From: an uncultured Alteromonas sp.
GTDB taxonomy: Bacteria > Pseudomonadota > Gammaproteobacteria > Enterobacterales > Alteromonadaceae
Length of the DNA: 63,269 nt
Reading direction: 5' to 3'
NCBI RefSeq assembly: GCF_913058315.1
Contig: NZ_CAJXQY010000011.1
Location: 1-63,269 of the forward strand
Part shown: one piece after another, positions 8,665 through 18,098 of the stretch
Numbering within the stretch: position 1 is the first letter of the stretch
How the letters are laid out: each line of letters opens with the position of its first letter
The notes under the pieces: generated by a model
Database searches by the model: none
Seen by the model: only the letters and a program-made list of their open reading frames with translations
What the model was told of the DNA's origin: nothing
Position numbers and translations under genes: made by a program

Positions 8665-9320
8665 GTATACAAACCATTGATGCAGACGGCATTGATGCCA
8701 TGGCACAGCGCTTTCGCGCTAACTTTATCAACAGTTTATCCGGCTATAAAAGCGCGAATCTGGTTGGCACCTGTAACGAGCACAAGCATACCAACCTGGC
8801 CATTGTCAGTTCGGTGGTGCATATTGGCGCTAACCCGCCGTTAATGGGCATGATTATGCGTCCGCACACGGTCATCCGTGATACCCTCGGCAATATTAAG
8901 CAAACGGGCTTTTTTACCCTTAATGCATTGCCGGTTAGCCATTATGCCAGCGGTCATCAAACCTCTGCACGTTACGACCCTGCAGTCAGTGAATTTGAGG
9001 AAGCCGGCTTTACACCGCTGTGGAAAAGTGACTTTGCGGCGCCGTTTGTGGCCGAGAGTCCACTGCGAATTGCGCTGAAGCTGGAAGACATTCTGCCCAT
9101 CCCGACCAATAACACAGAGCTGGTCATTGGCCGGATCCAGCAGGTACAAATTGAGCCGTCTGTGATCACTGCGGATGGCACCGTGGATATCGCCGCCCTG
9201 GAGCTGGCAGCGATAACCGGCCTGGATACTTATCATCAGGCCAGACCGGTGGCCAAAATGGCCTATGCAAAACCGGACAGTGCACCCAAGCCGCTGCAGC
9301 TTTTTAATGCAGATCAATAG
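8661..9320 (+). CDS. Flavin reductase-like (DIM6/NTAB-type) FMN-binding protein
   Basis: 219 residues. The split-barrel flavin fold is suggested by TNLAIVSSVVHIGANPPLMG near residues 43-62, RPHTVIRDTLGNIKQTGFFTLN and the later VIGRIQQV strand. Relatives bind FMN and reduce it with NAD(P)H, or act as small flavin oxidoreductases. The start overlaps the CPXCG gene, an arrangement that suggests a two-gene operon. The partner oxygenase, if any, is not encoded nearby. Confidence 0.75.
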   Translation: MSIQTIDADGIDAMAQRFRANFINSLSGYKSANLVGTCNEHKHTNLAIVSSVVHIGANPPLMGMIMRPHTVIRDTLGNIKQTGFFTLNALPVSHYASGHQTSARYDPAVSEFEEAGFTPLWKSDFAAPFVAESPLRIALKLEDILPIPTNNTELVIGRIQQVQIEPSVITADGTVDIAALELAAITGLDTYHQARPVAKMAYAKPDSAPKPLQLFNADQ

Positions 9321-9393
9321 AATGAATAATTACAGTTGGTAGATCCATTTTTAACCTGTATAAGTAGAAACTAATAAATCTGTGCGATTCCAT

Positions 9394-9417
9394 AAAAACC
9401 TGCCTCGGCAGGTTTTT
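9394..9417 (+). terminator. Rho-independent terminator
   Basis: AAAAACCTGCC-T-CGGCAGGTTTTT, a compact hairpin with a T run, downstream of the flavin reductase gene. The A run on the other side makes it potentially bidirectional. Confidence 0.85.
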
Positions 9418-9440
9418 GCATTTTGGGACCGAAGTAAAAA

Positions 9441-9451
9441 AGAATCATTCT
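9441..9451 (+). promoter_or_regulatory. Possible Fur-type site upstream of the HiPIP gene
   Basis: AGAATCATTCT is a perfect 5-1-5 palindrome 25 bases upstream of the HiPIP start codon; with flanks, AATCATTCTC resembles half of the classical Fur box (AATCATTATC). The match is partial and no core promoter was clearly recognised around it. Confidence 0.3.
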
Positions 9452-9475
9452 CGTTAACTTTTTTGGAGTACTATT

Positions 9476-9769
9476 ATGAAATCAGTCAATCGTCGTGATT
9501 TTCTGAAACTTTCCGGAACCACGCTAATTGGCATGACATTAGGCGGTGTAGCCCTGCGTGCGCAGGCTCAGGAACACCTGAGCGAAGAAGATGCCACCGC
9601 AAAGGCCCTGAAATACACCCACAAATCCACTGTGGAAGGTTCAAAATGTGCAAACTGCATGTACATTCAGGGTGATGCCGGCGCAGAATGGCGTCCATGT
9701 GCTATCTTCCCGGGCAAGCAAATCAATGCCAACGGCTGGTGTAGTGCGTGGGTGAAAAAGCCTGGCTAA
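9476..9769 (+). CDS. High-potential iron-sulfur protein (HiPIP), Tat-exported
   Basis: 97 residues. A twin-arginine signal (NRRDFLKLSGTTLIG) is followed by a hydrophobic stretch and an AQAQ cleavage region. The mature part has the four cluster cysteines as CANC, then RPCAIFPG and GWCSAWV, the normal HiPIP pattern for one 4Fe-4S cluster. HiPIPs are soluble periplasmic electron carriers between the bc1 complex and oxidases or reductases. A GGAG ribosome site lies in TTTTTTGGAGTACT before ATG 9476. Monocistronic, between two terminators. Confidence 0.93.
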   Translation: MKSVNRRDFLKLSGTTLIGMTLGGVALRAQAQEHLSEEDATAKALKYTHKSTVEGSKCANCMYIQGDAGAEWRPCAIFPGKQINANGWCSAWVKKPG

Positions 9770-9790
9770 ACGCAGAACAAAAGATTTAAG

Positions 9791-9824
9791 AAGGCGACGT
9801 TACCGTTGGTGACGTCGCCTTTTT
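9791..9824 (+). terminator. Rho-independent terminator
   Basis: AAGGCGACGT and ACGTCGCCTT pair perfectly over 10 bases around an 11-base loop and are followed by a T run on the plus strand. It lies between the converging HiPIP and amidase genes and may serve both, though the minus-strand tail is poorer in T. Confidence 0.85.
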
Positions 9825-9826
9825 CA

Positions 9827-11449
9827 TTATTGAGCTGGCTGTTGATAAGGCGATGCAATGCCTTTTACCGATTCAGCCTGCAACCGGTTAGGTAAAAACG
9901 CCGGGGTAGCAATAAACTGATTGGCCCGTTCAAAGGCCAGACCGGTATTGAGCACCTGAGCATCCTGCCACTGTCCGCCAATCACACTCAACCCCACCGG
10001 TAAATCTTTCACCGTGGTCAGCGGTACAGTGATATGCGGGTAGCCAGCAATGGCAGCCAGGTAACCAACGCCTACATAACCGGAAGGCGCGTTATCGCCA
10101 TACACCGCATCAATTAAAAAGGCCGGGTTGTTTGACGGCCCCACCAGCACATCCACATTGTATTCACTTAACAGTTTGTCGATACCTTGTTCGCGGGTAG
10201 CCGTGCGGACAACGGCCAGCGCCTGCTGGTAATCCTCACCGGCCATCCCCTCAGTTGCAGCCGACTTTTCAAAAATAGACTGGTCAAATAACTGCATTTC
10301 CCGTGTTGAGGTGCGATTAAAGCCAATCAGCTCGTCGAGGTTTGCCACCGGCAAACTGGCAGGCGATGACAGCAAATACTCATTCAACGTGGTTTTAAAT
10401 TCGGCGAGTAACACCAGGTAGGATTTCTCCCAAAAATCATCCGGCTGCTCGAGGCTCTCAATGTCAACAACCTGCGCTCCCAGTGCGGTTAATTTTGCCA
10501 CGGCTTCATCAAAAGCCGCGATAATGGCCGGATTGTTACCTTGTCGATACCGCATGACACCCACTCTCAGGCCCTGGATATCGCCATTAACCCCGGCAAG
10601 CATACCGGCGTCGGGCCGGGCTCCAGCCAATGTGGCTTTATCATGCTCATCCTGACCGGCCATGACTGAGGCCATCAGCGCCGCGTCTTCTACCGAGCGA
10701 GCCATAGGCCCGGCGGTATCCTGTGTCACGGAAATCGGCACAATATGCGTACGTGGGATCAGCCCCACCGTGGGTTTAAAGCCCACAATACCGTTCATTG
10801 AAGAAGGGCAAATAATCGACCCGTTGGTTTCGGTTCCCACCGCAAGTGACGCCAGCCCGGCCGCCATGGCGGCACCGGAGCCCGAAGACGAACCACAGGC
10901 TGTACGGGAAAGGACGTGAGGATTACGGGTTAACCCACCCACCGCACTCCAGCCGCTAATGGAGTCCTCTGAACGAAAGTTAGCCCATTCCGACAAGTTG
11001 GTTTTACCCAGAATAATCGCTCCGGCTTCACGCAAACTGGCTACCAGCGGCGAATCACGACGAGTATTGTTATTAAGTAATGCCAGAGAACCCGCGGTGG
11101 TCGGCATATCTCTGGTTTCAATATTATCTTTAAGTAACACCGGAATGCCGTGCAGCGGGCCGGTTGGGTTACCACTAGCCAGCGCAGCATCTTTCGCTTT
11201 GGCCTCAGCCAACGCATTCGGATTAACTAACAACACACTGTTAATAGACGGTCCGCTTTTATCGATAGATTCAATACGTGCCAGATAACCAGACACCAGC
11301 GCTTCTGCCGTTAATTCGCCGCTTTTTATTGCAGCCACCTGTTGTGAAACCGGCGCATCCAGCCACTTATTGTCGAAAACAGGTTGGGTTTGCGTGGCGC
11401 ATGACACGATAAAACAGACGAGCAAAATGCTAATCAGCCTTTGTTTCAT
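9827..11449 (-). CDS. Amidase-signature family lipoprotein
   Basis: 540 residues. The N-terminus MKQRLISILLVCFIVSC is a lipoprotein signal with Cys17 as the likely lipidation site. The amidase-signature triad is visible: Lys in GIPVLLKDN, Ser in the CGSSSGSGAA glycine-serine block, and Ser in GTETNGSIICP. Relatives hydrolyse amide bonds of diverse small molecules or peptides; the substrate cannot be predicted, but a cell-envelope location follows from the signal. GGAGA upstream supports ATG 11449. Divergent from prmA. Confidence 0.88.
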   Translation of the reverse strand: MKQRLISILLVCFIVSCATQTQPVFDNKWLDAPVSQQVAAIKSGELTAEALVSGYLARIESIDKSGPSINSVLLVNPNALAEAKAKDAALASGNPTGPLHGIPVLLKDNIETRDMPTTAGSLALLNNNTRRDSPLVASLREAGAIILGKTNLSEWANFRSEDSISGWSAVGGLTRNPHVLSRTACGSSSGSGAAMAAGLASLAVGTETNGSIICPSSMNGIVGFKPTVGLIPRTHIVPISVTQDTAGPMARSVEDAALMASVMAGQDEHDKATLAGARPDAGMLAGVNGDIQGLRVGVMRYRQGNNPAIIAAFDEAVAKLTALGAQVVDIESLEQPDDFWEKSYLVLLAEFKTTLNEYLLSSPASLPVANLDELIGFNRTSTREMQLFDQSIFEKSAATEGMAGEDYQQALAVVRTATREQGIDKLLSEYNVDVLVGPSNNPAFLIDAVYGDNAPSGYVGVGYLAAIAGYPHITVPLTTVKDLPVGLSVIGGQWQDAQVLNTGLAFERANQFIATPAFLPNRLQAESVKGIASPYQQPAQ

Positions 11450-11609
11450 ATTTTTCTCCGGGCGGTCATTGCCGCTTTGTTATTATTGAGACGAAATGCT
11501 AATTACCTTAAATGAAAACAGCACCGAGCGCCATGCTGCGCAATCGCCGATACCAATTCTTACCATCCCTGTTAAAATTGCGTCTTTCTGTTTTAGCGCT
11601 GAGGATCCC

Positions 11610-12491
11610 ATGCCCTGGTTACAATTACGAATCGATACGTCTGCCGAGTTAGCTGAACAAGTAGGCGGTATGATGAGCGCCAATGGTGCTCAGGCCGTTA
11701 CCTTTGTCGATGCCAAAGACACGCCGATGTATGAGCCTAAACCAGGTGAAGTCATGCTATGGCCGGACACCCAGGTCGTCGGACTCTTTGACGCCGCAGA
11801 CGACATGCCCGCCATTATTAAGCGACTGGAAAAAGCCAAAGTGCTGGGCAAAGCATTTAAATACCGCCTTGAGCCGCTGGAAGATAAAGACTGGGAGCGC
11901 GAGTGGATGGACAATTTCCACCCCATGAAGTTTGGCAACCGTTTATGGATTTGCCCCAGCTGGCGCGATGTGCCAGAGCCTGATGCAGTAAACGTAATGC
12001 TCGACCCCGGCCTGGCGTTTGGCACCGGTACACATCCAACAACCGCTTTATGCCTGCGCTGGCTCGACGGCATAGACGTAGCCGGTAAAACCGTGGTCGA
12101 TTTTGGCTGTGGCTCCGGCATATTGGCCATCGCCGCATTAAAACTTGGCGCCAGGGAGGTCATTGGTATTGATATCGACCCTCAGGCTCTGCAAGCCTCC
12201 ATGGATAACGCTCAGCGCAATAATGTGGCCGACCGTTTAAACGTTTATTTACCCGCCGACCAACCGGCACTGCAGGCCGATATCGTTATGGCAAATATTT
12301 TGTCCGGCCCGTTGCTGGAGTTACAGGATGTCATTACCGGCTACTGTAAGGCACAGGGCTTACTGGTACTTTCCGGCATTCTTGCCGAGCAGGTTGAGCG
12401 GATTGAACAGGCTTACGCCCGGGACTTCACTCTGGATGTCAGCGCGATTGATGAAGATTGGGCACGAATTTCAGGCCGTCGGCACGGTTAA
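11610..12491 (+). CDS. prmA: Ribosomal protein L11 methyltransferase
   Basis: 293 residues starting [10 protein letters not shown], the usual PrmA start, with GAGGA upstream; a longer in-frame extension to 11496 does not fit the family. The N-terminal L11-recognition domain is followed by a SAM-binding fold with [11 protein letters not shown] and [20 protein letters not shown], then IVMANIL. It trimethylates ribosomal protein L11 in the cytoplasm. It precedes dusB-fis, as in many gammaproteobacteria, but a 194-base gap with its own promoter separates them. Confidence 0.95.
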   Translation: MPWLQLRIDTSAELAEQVGGMMSANGAQAVTFVDAKDTPMYEPKPGEVMLWPDTQVVGLFDAADDMPAIIKRLEKAKVLGKAFKYRLEPLEDKDWEREWMDNFHPMKFGNRLWICPSWRDVPEPDAVNVMLDPGLAFGTGTHPTTALCLRWLDGIDVAGKTVVDFGCGSGILAIAALKLGAREVIGIDIDPQALQASMDNAQRNNVADRLNVYLPADQPALQADIVMANILSGPLLELQDVITGYCKAQGLLVLSGILAEQVERIEQAYARDFTLDVSAIDEDWARISGRRHG

Positions 12492-12601
12492 TTATCGACG
12501 ATACTGGTTGACCTGTCTTAAATGTCAATGTCACAACTTTGACATGAAAACGAAAACTCATTGTCAATAGTGCACACGCAAATTTTGTGTAATTTTTAGC
12601 C

Positions 12602-12640
12602 TTTTCAAGATTGCAGAAAACGCGTACACTTAGCGCCCCG
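12602..12640 (+). promoter_or_regulatory. Candidate dusB-fis promoter with GC-rich discriminator
   Basis: TTTTCA (12602-12607) and TACACT (12625-12630) are 17 bases apart and followed by the discriminator TAGCGCCCCG. A GC-rich discriminator is typical of growth-rate and ppGpp-controlled promoters, including enterobacterial fis. The -35 match is weak; the spacing and discriminator are the support. Confidence 0.5.
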
Positions 12641-12685
12641 TTTCAGACAGGTGGTTATTTTCTACGCAAAGTTAGGTTGTTTTTT

Positions 12686-13687
12686 ATGCGAATTGGAACT
12701 TACACACTTGATAACAACCTAATGTTAGCACCTATGGCAGGTGTAACAGACAGGCCCTTCAGACAGCTCTGTCGTCGTCTCGGAGCAGGCTTGGTTGTAT
12801 CGGAAATGCTGAGCAGTAATCCAAGGGTATGGAATACAGCGAAATCCATGCAACGTATGGATCACAGCGGGGAGTCAGGTATACGTTCTGTGCAAATCGC
12901 CGGAGCCGATCCCGACTTAATGGCACAAGCAGCACAATTTAATGTTGCCAACGGCGCTCAGATTATTGATATCAATATGGGGTGCCCCGCCAAGAAAGTG
13001 AATAAAAAGCTGGCAGGTTCAGCATTGCTGCAGTATCCGGATTTAGTGGAATCCATTGTTCGGTCGGTAGTCAACGCTGTGTCAGTTCCCGTCACCCTGA
13101 AGATCCGTACAGGGTGGGACACGGACAACCGCAATGGGGTAAAGATTGCCCGCATTGCACAGGAAAATGGCATTCAGTCACTGGCTGTTCATGGTCGAAC
13201 CCGTGCCTGTATGTACAAAGGTTTTGCCGAGTACGACACCATCCGCCAAATAAAGCAGGCGGTGTCAATTCCGGTAGTTGCCAATGGTGATATAACCTCA
13301 CCAGAAAAAGCCAGGGAAGTGCTTGAGTATACTGAAGCTGATGCGTTAATGATTGGCCGCGGTGCCCAGGGCAATCCGTGGATATTCAGAGAAGTCTCCC
13401 ACTATCTGAATACCGGTGAATTACTGGCCCCACCATCGTTAATGGAACAACATTCGGTGCTTAAAGAACACGTAACAGCGGTTCATGCCTTTTACGGCGC
13501 GGAAAACGGTGTTCGTATTGCCCGCAAACATGTGGGTTGGTATTTGATGGAGCACGATAAGGATCGTCAGTTCCGTAAAGTGTTTAATGCGCTGGAGTCT
13601 GCCGAAGAGCAGCTGCAGGCCATTGACCACTATTTTAACAACGTGCTGCCTGATGGTGAGGCCCGACAGATTTCACCGGCAGCTTAA
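12686..13687 (+). CDS. dusB: tRNA-dihydrouridine synthase B
   Basis: 333 residues from ATG 12686 (MRIGTYTLDNNLMLAPMAGV); an in-frame extension upstream reads through promoter sequence and was rejected. Dus signature MAGVTDRPFRQLCR, the catalytic-cysteine region NMGCPAKKVNKK, and GRGAQGNPW for FMN phosphate binding are present. It reduces uridine to dihydrouridine in the D-loop of tRNA using NADPH. Co-transcribed with fis 30 bases downstream, the classical dusB-fis operon. Confidence 0.96.
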   Translation: MRIGTYTLDNNLMLAPMAGVTDRPFRQLCRRLGAGLVVSEMLSSNPRVWNTAKSMQRMDHSGESGIRSVQIAGADPDLMAQAAQFNVANGAQIIDINMGCPAKKVNKKLAGSALLQYPDLVESIVRSVVNAVSVPVTLKIRTGWDTDNRNGVKIARIAQENGIQSLAVHGRTRACMYKGFAEYDTIRQIKQAVSIPVVANGDITSPEKAREVLEYTEADALMIGRGAQGNPWIFREVSHYLNTGELLAPPSLMEQHSVLKEHVTAVHAFYGAENGVRIARKHVGWYLMEHDKDRQFRKVFNALESAEEQLQAIDHYFNNVLPDGEARQISPAA

Positions 13688-13717
13688 GACTGATTAACAA
13701 AAGAGCAAGAAAGTATT

Positions 13718-14011
13718 ATGTTCGATCAAAATGTAACTTCTCCTTTTACAACTACTGTAACTACTCCGTCACAAACTCAGGCACAAAAACCACTGCGTGA
13801 CTCTGTTAAACAAGCAGTCAACAAGTACCTGAAACAGTTAGATAACACCAACATCGATAACCTGTACGAAATGGTACTGGCCGAAGTTGAAGCGCCTTTA
13901 CTGGAAGAAGTTATGACTTTCACTCGCGGCAACCAAACCCGCGCAGCAATCATGATGGGCATCAACCGTGGCACACTGCGCAAGAAATTAAAGCAGTATG
14001 GCATGAACTAA
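13718..14011 (+). CDS. fis: DNA-binding protein Fis
   Basis: 97 residues. The variable N-terminal beta-hairpin region is followed by the dimerisation helices ([18 protein letters not shown]) and the C-terminal helix-turn-helix, [27 protein letters not shown], read here in two parts: residues about 69-83 and 84-96. Fis is a nucleoid protein controlling rRNA promoters, recombination and many virulence or metabolic genes. Length and C-terminus match the gammaproteobacterial family closely. Expressed with dusB; followed by a strong terminator. Confidence 0.97.
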   Translation: MFDQNVTSPFTTTVTTPSQTQAQKPLRDSVKQAVNKYLKQLDNTNIDNLYEMVLAEVEAPLLEEVMTFTRGNQTRAAIMMGINRGTLRKKLKQYGMN

Positions 14012-14034
14012 GCCCTGCGGGCCTGGCCCACATA

Positions 14035-14058
14035 AGAGCACCTTTAGGTGCTCTTTTT
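14035..14058 (+). terminator. Rho-independent terminator of dusB-fis
   Basis: AGAGCACC-TTT-AGGTGCTCT followed by a T run, 24 bases after the fis stop. Confidence 0.9.
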
Positions 14059-14159
14059 GTTTAACCGCCGCGCTCGGCTCCGGAAGCGATGGCGGATAAA
14101 ATGAGAGACTCCGGACACCCACACCATTGTTATTAACCTCATCGAAGCAAAATACCACT

Positions 14160-15758
14160 ATGGAAACACCAAAACCGATCAAACGAGCACTGTTAAGCGT
14201 TTCAGACAAAACCGGCATTGTTGAGTTCGCGACAGCGTTACACGAAGCAGGCGTTGAACTGCTGTCGACAGGTGGCACCGCCAAGTTACTCGCTGACAAG
14301 GGACTGCCCGTCATTGAAGTGTCAAACTACACTGGACACCCAGAGATCATGGACGGCCGGGTGAAAACCCTGCACCCTAAAATTCATGGTGGCATTTTAG
14401 CCCGTCGCGGTACCGACGAAGCTGTCATGGCAGAAAATAACATTGGCCCTATCGATTTAGTTGCCGTTAACCTCTATCCGTTTGCGGCGACAGTGGCTAA
14501 AGACGACTGCACATTAGAAGACGCTATCGAGAATATCGATATTGGCGGACCGACTATGGTGCGGGCCGCGGCGAAAAACCACAAGGATGTCACCATTGTG
14601 GTAAATGCCGGCGACTACCCTCGTGTATTAAGCGAAATGCTGGATAACGCAGGCTCGCTGACCTACAAAACCCGTTTTGATTTAGCCATTAAAGCGTTTG
14701 AACATACCGCCGAATACGACGGCATGATTGCTAACTATTTCGGCGCACGTCTGGACTCTACCGAGTGTGCCGATGATTGCGAACACGATCACAGCGAATT
14801 CCCGCGCACTTACAATATTCAGGTCAGCAAAAAGCAGGATCTGCGTTACGGCGAAAACAGCCACCAGGCGGCGGCGTTTTATGTTGAAAATAACGTTCAG
14901 GAAGCCTCTGTAGCTACGGCGACTCAGTTAAACGGCAAAGCGTTGTCGTTCAACAACATCGCCGATACCGACGCTGCCTTAGAGTGTGTTAAAGAATTCG
15001 TTGAACCGGCCTGCGTTATTGTTAAGCACGCCAACCCATGTGGCGTAGCACTTGGCGAGAATATCCTTGAAGCTTACGACCGCGCATTCAAAACAGACCC
15101 CACCTCGGCGTTTGGCGGCATTATCGCCTTTAACCGCGAACTCGATGCTACAACTGCGCAAGCGATTGTCGATCGTCAGTTTGTAGAAGTCATTATTGCC
15201 CCGTCGGTCTCTCAGGCGGCAGCTGATATTGTGGCCACCAAGAAAAACGTACGTCTGCTGGTCTGCGGCGACTGGATGGGTCAGTTAACCGACGGTTACG
15301 ACTTTAAGCGTGTTAACGGTGGTTTGCTGATTCAGGAACGTGACTTTGGCATGGTTGAACAGGAAGACCTTAAAGTGGTGTCTAAAGTGCAGCCAACTGA
15401 AGCGCAATTGCGTGACCTGATGTTCTGCTGGAAAGTAGCCAAATATGTGAAATCCAATGCCATTGTTTACTGTAAAGACAGTATGACTATTGGGGTGGGC
15501 GCAGGCCAGATGAGCCGTGTTTACTCAGCCAAAATTGCCGGCATTAAAGCGGCAGATGAAAAGCTGGAAGTCGCCGGTTCGGTAATGGCTTCCGACGCCT
15601 TCTTCCCATTCCGCGACGGTATTGATGCCGCTGCAGAAGCCGGGATTAAAGCGGTAATCCAGCCGGGTGGCTCAATGCGCGACGACGAAGTAATCGCCGC
15701 CGCTGACGAGCACGGTATTGCCATGGTCTTTACCGGTATGCGTCACTTCCGTCACTAA
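14160..15758 (+). CDS. purH: Bifunctional AICAR transformylase / IMP cyclohydrolase
   Basis: 532 residues from ATG 14160 ([20 protein letters not shown]). The N-terminal MGS-like IMP cyclohydrolase domain contains [10 protein letters not shown] and [12 protein letters not shown]. The C-terminal transformylase domain contains KHANPCG (catalytic Lys-His), [10 protein letters not shown] and the ending [13 protein letters not shown]...GGSMRDDE...GMRHFRH. It carries out the last two steps of IMP synthesis in the cytoplasm. The ribosome site is weak. It heads a unit with the methyltransferase and purD. Confidence 0.97.
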   Translation: METPKPIKRALLSVSDKTGIVEFATALHEAGVELLSTGGTAKLLADKGLPVIEVSNYTGHPEIMDGRVKTLHPKIHGGILARRGTDEAVMAENNIGPIDLVAVNLYPFAATVAKDDCTLEDAIENIDIGGPTMVRAAAKNHKDVTIVVNAGDYPRVLSEMLDNAGSLTYKTRFDLAIKAFEHTAEYDGMIANYFGARLDSTECADDCEHDHSEFPRTYNIQVSKKQDLRYGENSHQAAAFYVENNVQEASVATATQLNGKALSFNNIADTDAALECVKEFVEPACVIVKHANPCGVALGENILEAYDRAFKTDPTSAFGGIIAFNRELDATTAQAIVDRQFVEVIIAPSVSQAAADIVATKKNVRLLVCGDWMGQLTDGYDFKRVNGGLLIQERDFGMVEQEDLKVVSKVQPTEAQLRDLMFCWKVAKYVKSNAIVYCKDSMTIGVGAGQMSRVYSAKIAGIKAADEKLEVAGSVMASDAFFPFRDGIDAAAEAGIKAVIQPGGSMRDDEVIAAADEHGIAMVFTGMRHFRH

Positions 15759-15908
15759 GCGCGCTGTATAACGTGTTTTTGCGTTGGCCTGACATCACGA
15801 ATGTAAAAATTTTGTGTTAGGCTAGCGCAATAAAGTCCTGTTCATTAAACGATCTGATGAGCAGTGCAGTATAAACAACACGTTGTTAATGACAGAAGGG
15901 AAATACCA

Positions 15909-16721
15909 ATGCGTAAATCTGCGGTTCTATTACTTGCCAGCTTACTGGCGACACCGGCTTTTACAGCCAATGCCGATGCCATTGCTGAGGCAGTAGCCAG
16001 CGATACACGTTCAAGCCAGGCACGCTTACGTGACGAATACCGTCATCCCCAGCAAACCCTGCGCTTCTTTGATGTTCAGCCTGACATGACCGTGGTGGAA
16101 ATCCTGCCCGGTGGTGGTTGGTACTCAAATATCCTGGCACCATTGCTAAAAGAAGACGGTAAACTGGTTGCGGCGCACTTCTATGTGCAGGAAAATTCCC
16201 CTAGCTACTACAATCGTTTACTCGCCAACTTTAAAGAAAAAATGGCCAGCGACGGACCGTTTAGCGCGGTAGAGCTGACAGCCTTCGATCCCATTGTAAA
16301 CCTCGAAGTGGCTAAAGCCGGCACTGCTGACCGCGTGCTGACCTTCCGCAACGTACACAACTGGTATATGGCCGATAAAAAAGACGGCGTAGTCAACGCC
16401 ATGAAAACGTTTTTTAAAGCCCTCAAGCCCGGCGGTATTCTGGGAGTGGTAGACCACCGTTTACCGGAGTCTGATGCCGACGATAAAATGGAGTCATCTG
16501 GCTACATGAAGCAATCTTATGTCATTGAAATGGCAGAGAAGGCAGGCTTTAAGCTGGTAGCAAGCAGCGAGATTAACGCTAACGCAATGGACACTGCAGA
16601 TCATCCACGAGGTGTTTGGACATTGCCACCAAGCCTGCGTCTGGGCGAAGAGAAACAAGCCCACTACCTGGCGATTGGTGAAAGTGACCGAATGACCCTA
16701 AAATTTATGAAACCTGAATAA
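15909..16721 (+). CDS. Secreted predicted SAM-dependent methyltransferase
   Basis: 270 residues from ATG 15909, supported by AAGGGAA 7 bases upstream. A signal peptide is clear (MRKSAVLLLASLLATPAFTANA). The mature part has a methyltransferase-like fold: VVEILPGGGWYSNILAPLL (motif I region), FRNVHNWYM, and a later ALKPGGILGVVDHR strand. It resembles the predicted methyltransferases of COG4798, which also carry signal peptides. Because SAM is not known to be abundant in the periplasm, the real reaction is uncertain. It sits between purH and purD (18 bases to purD), so it is probably co-transcribed with purine genes. Confidence 0.75.
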   Translation: MRKSAVLLLASLLATPAFTANADAIAEAVASDTRSSQARLRDEYRHPQQTLRFFDVQPDMTVVEILPGGGWYSNILAPLLKEDGKLVAAHFYVQENSPSYYNRLLANFKEKMASDGPFSAVELTAFDPIVNLEVAKAGTADRVLTFRNVHNWYMADKKDGVVNAMKTFFKALKPGGILGVVDHRLPESDADDKMESSGYMKQSYVIEMAEKAGFKLVASSEINANAMDTADHPRGVWTLPPSLRLGEEKQAHYLAIGESDRMTLKFMKPE

Positions 16722-16739
16722 CTTTACGGAACACTCTTA

Positions 16740-18038
16740 ATGAAGGTACTTGTAATTGGCGGTGGTGGCCGCGAACACGCGCTGGCCTGGAAAGCGTCAC
16801 AATCGATTGGTGTAACTGACGTATTTGTTGCACCGGGTAACGCCGGAACAGCCACCGAAAAAGGCTTAACCAATGTTGATATTTCTGCCACAGACGTAGA
16901 GGCATTGGTGGTATTTGCCAAAGAAAATGGGATTGGACTGACGATTGTAGGTCCTGAAGCGCCGCTGGTGATTGGTGTAGTTGACGCTTTTGAAGCACAA
17001 GGCCTTAAGATTTTTGGCCCAAGTAAAGGTGCTGCACAGCTGGAAGGCTCGAAAGCCTTTACCAAAGACTTTTTAGCACGCCATAAAATCCCAACCGCCG
17101 ATTACCAGAACTTTACAGAGATTGAGCCTGCGCTGGCTTACGTTCGCGAAAAAGGCGCGCCTATTGTGGTTAAGGCCGATGGCCTCGCCGCAGGTAAAGG
17201 CGTTATTGTCGCCATGACGCTCGAAGAAGCCGAAGACGCCATTAAAGACATGCTGGCCGGCAACGCCTTTGGTGAAGCCGGTAGCCGCGTGGTTATCGAG
17301 GAATTTCTTGATGGCGAAGAAGCGTCTTTCATTGTGATGGTCGATGGTAAAAACGTTTCGGCGTTTGCCACCAGCCAGGATCACAAGCGTATGGGCGACG
17401 GTGATACCGGTCCTAACACGGGCGGAATGGGCGCTTACTCACCGGCACCGGTTGTAACGCCTGATATCCACCAGCGGATTATGGATGAAGTGATTTATCC
17501 CACCGTTAATGGCATGGCAGAAGAAGGGTATCCCTACACCGGCTTTTTGTATGCCGGCCTGATGATTATGGCTGACGGCACGCCTAAGGTGATTGAATAT
17601 AACTGCCGCTTCGGCGACCCTGAAACCCAGCCTATCATGCTGCGCTTACAGTCAGACCTGGTGGCCTTATGCCTGAAAGCCTGTGACGGTGAGCTGGCAG
17701 GTATCGAGATTGACTTCGACTCCCGCGCTGCCGTTGGCGTAGTGCTGGCTGCAGGTGGCTATCCTGCCGATTATGCTAAAGGCGATGTGATCTCGGGCTT
17801 AGACGCAGCCGCGAAACTGGAAGGCAAAGTCTTTCATGCCGGCACGGCGCTGCAAGACGGTGAAGTTGTTACCAGCGGTGGCCGCGTGCTTTGTGCCACG
17901 GCGCTGGGTAACAGTGTTACCGAAGCTCAACAACAAGCTTATCAGCTGGTTAAAGCCATTGACTGGAAAGATGTTTACTTCCGCAATGATATTGCCTACC
18001 GGGCCATGGCGCGGGAACAGGCTGGTTTAGCCAACTAG
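16740..18038 (+). CDS. purD: Phosphoribosylamine-glycine ligase
   Basis: 432 residues. N-terminal MKVLVIGGGGREHALAWK, ATP-grasp motifs (VVKADGLAAGKGVIVA, EFLDGEEASFIVMVDG), the GARS signature GDPETQPIMLRL, and a C-terminal GARS-C domain. It joins phosphoribosylamine and glycine with ATP, the second step of IMP synthesis. purHD linkage is common, here with the secreted methyltransferase gene inserted. Ends at a clear terminator. Confidence 0.97.
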   Translation: MKVLVIGGGGREHALAWKASQSIGVTDVFVAPGNAGTATEKGLTNVDISATDVEALVVFAKENGIGLTIVGPEAPLVIGVVDAFEAQGLKIFGPSKGAAQLEGSKAFTKDFLARHKIPTADYQNFTEIEPALAYVREKGAPIVVKADGLAAGKGVIVAMTLEEAEDAIKDMLAGNAFGEAGSRVVIEEFLDGEEASFIVMVDGKNVSAFATSQDHKRMGDGDTGPNTGGMGAYSPAPVVTPDIHQRIMDEVIYPTVNGMAEEGYPYTGFLYAGLMIMADGTPKVIEYNCRFGDPETQPIMLRLQSDLVALCLKACDGELAGIEIDFDSRAAVGVVLAAGGYPADYAKGDVISGLDAAAKLEGKVFHAGTALQDGEVVTSGGRVLCATALGNSVTEAQQQAYQLVKAIDWKDVYFRNDIAYRAMAREQAGLAN

Positions 18039-18052
18039 AGTAAGAAAATAAC

Positions 18053-18079
18053 AAGCCGCTCACCAGAGCGGCTTTTTTC
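18053..18079 (+). terminator. Rho-independent terminator of purD
   Basis: AAGCCGCT-CACC-AGAGCGGCTTTTTT, 14 bases after the purD stop. Confidence 0.9.
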
Positions 18080-18098
18080 TACCTGAAACACCAGTAAG

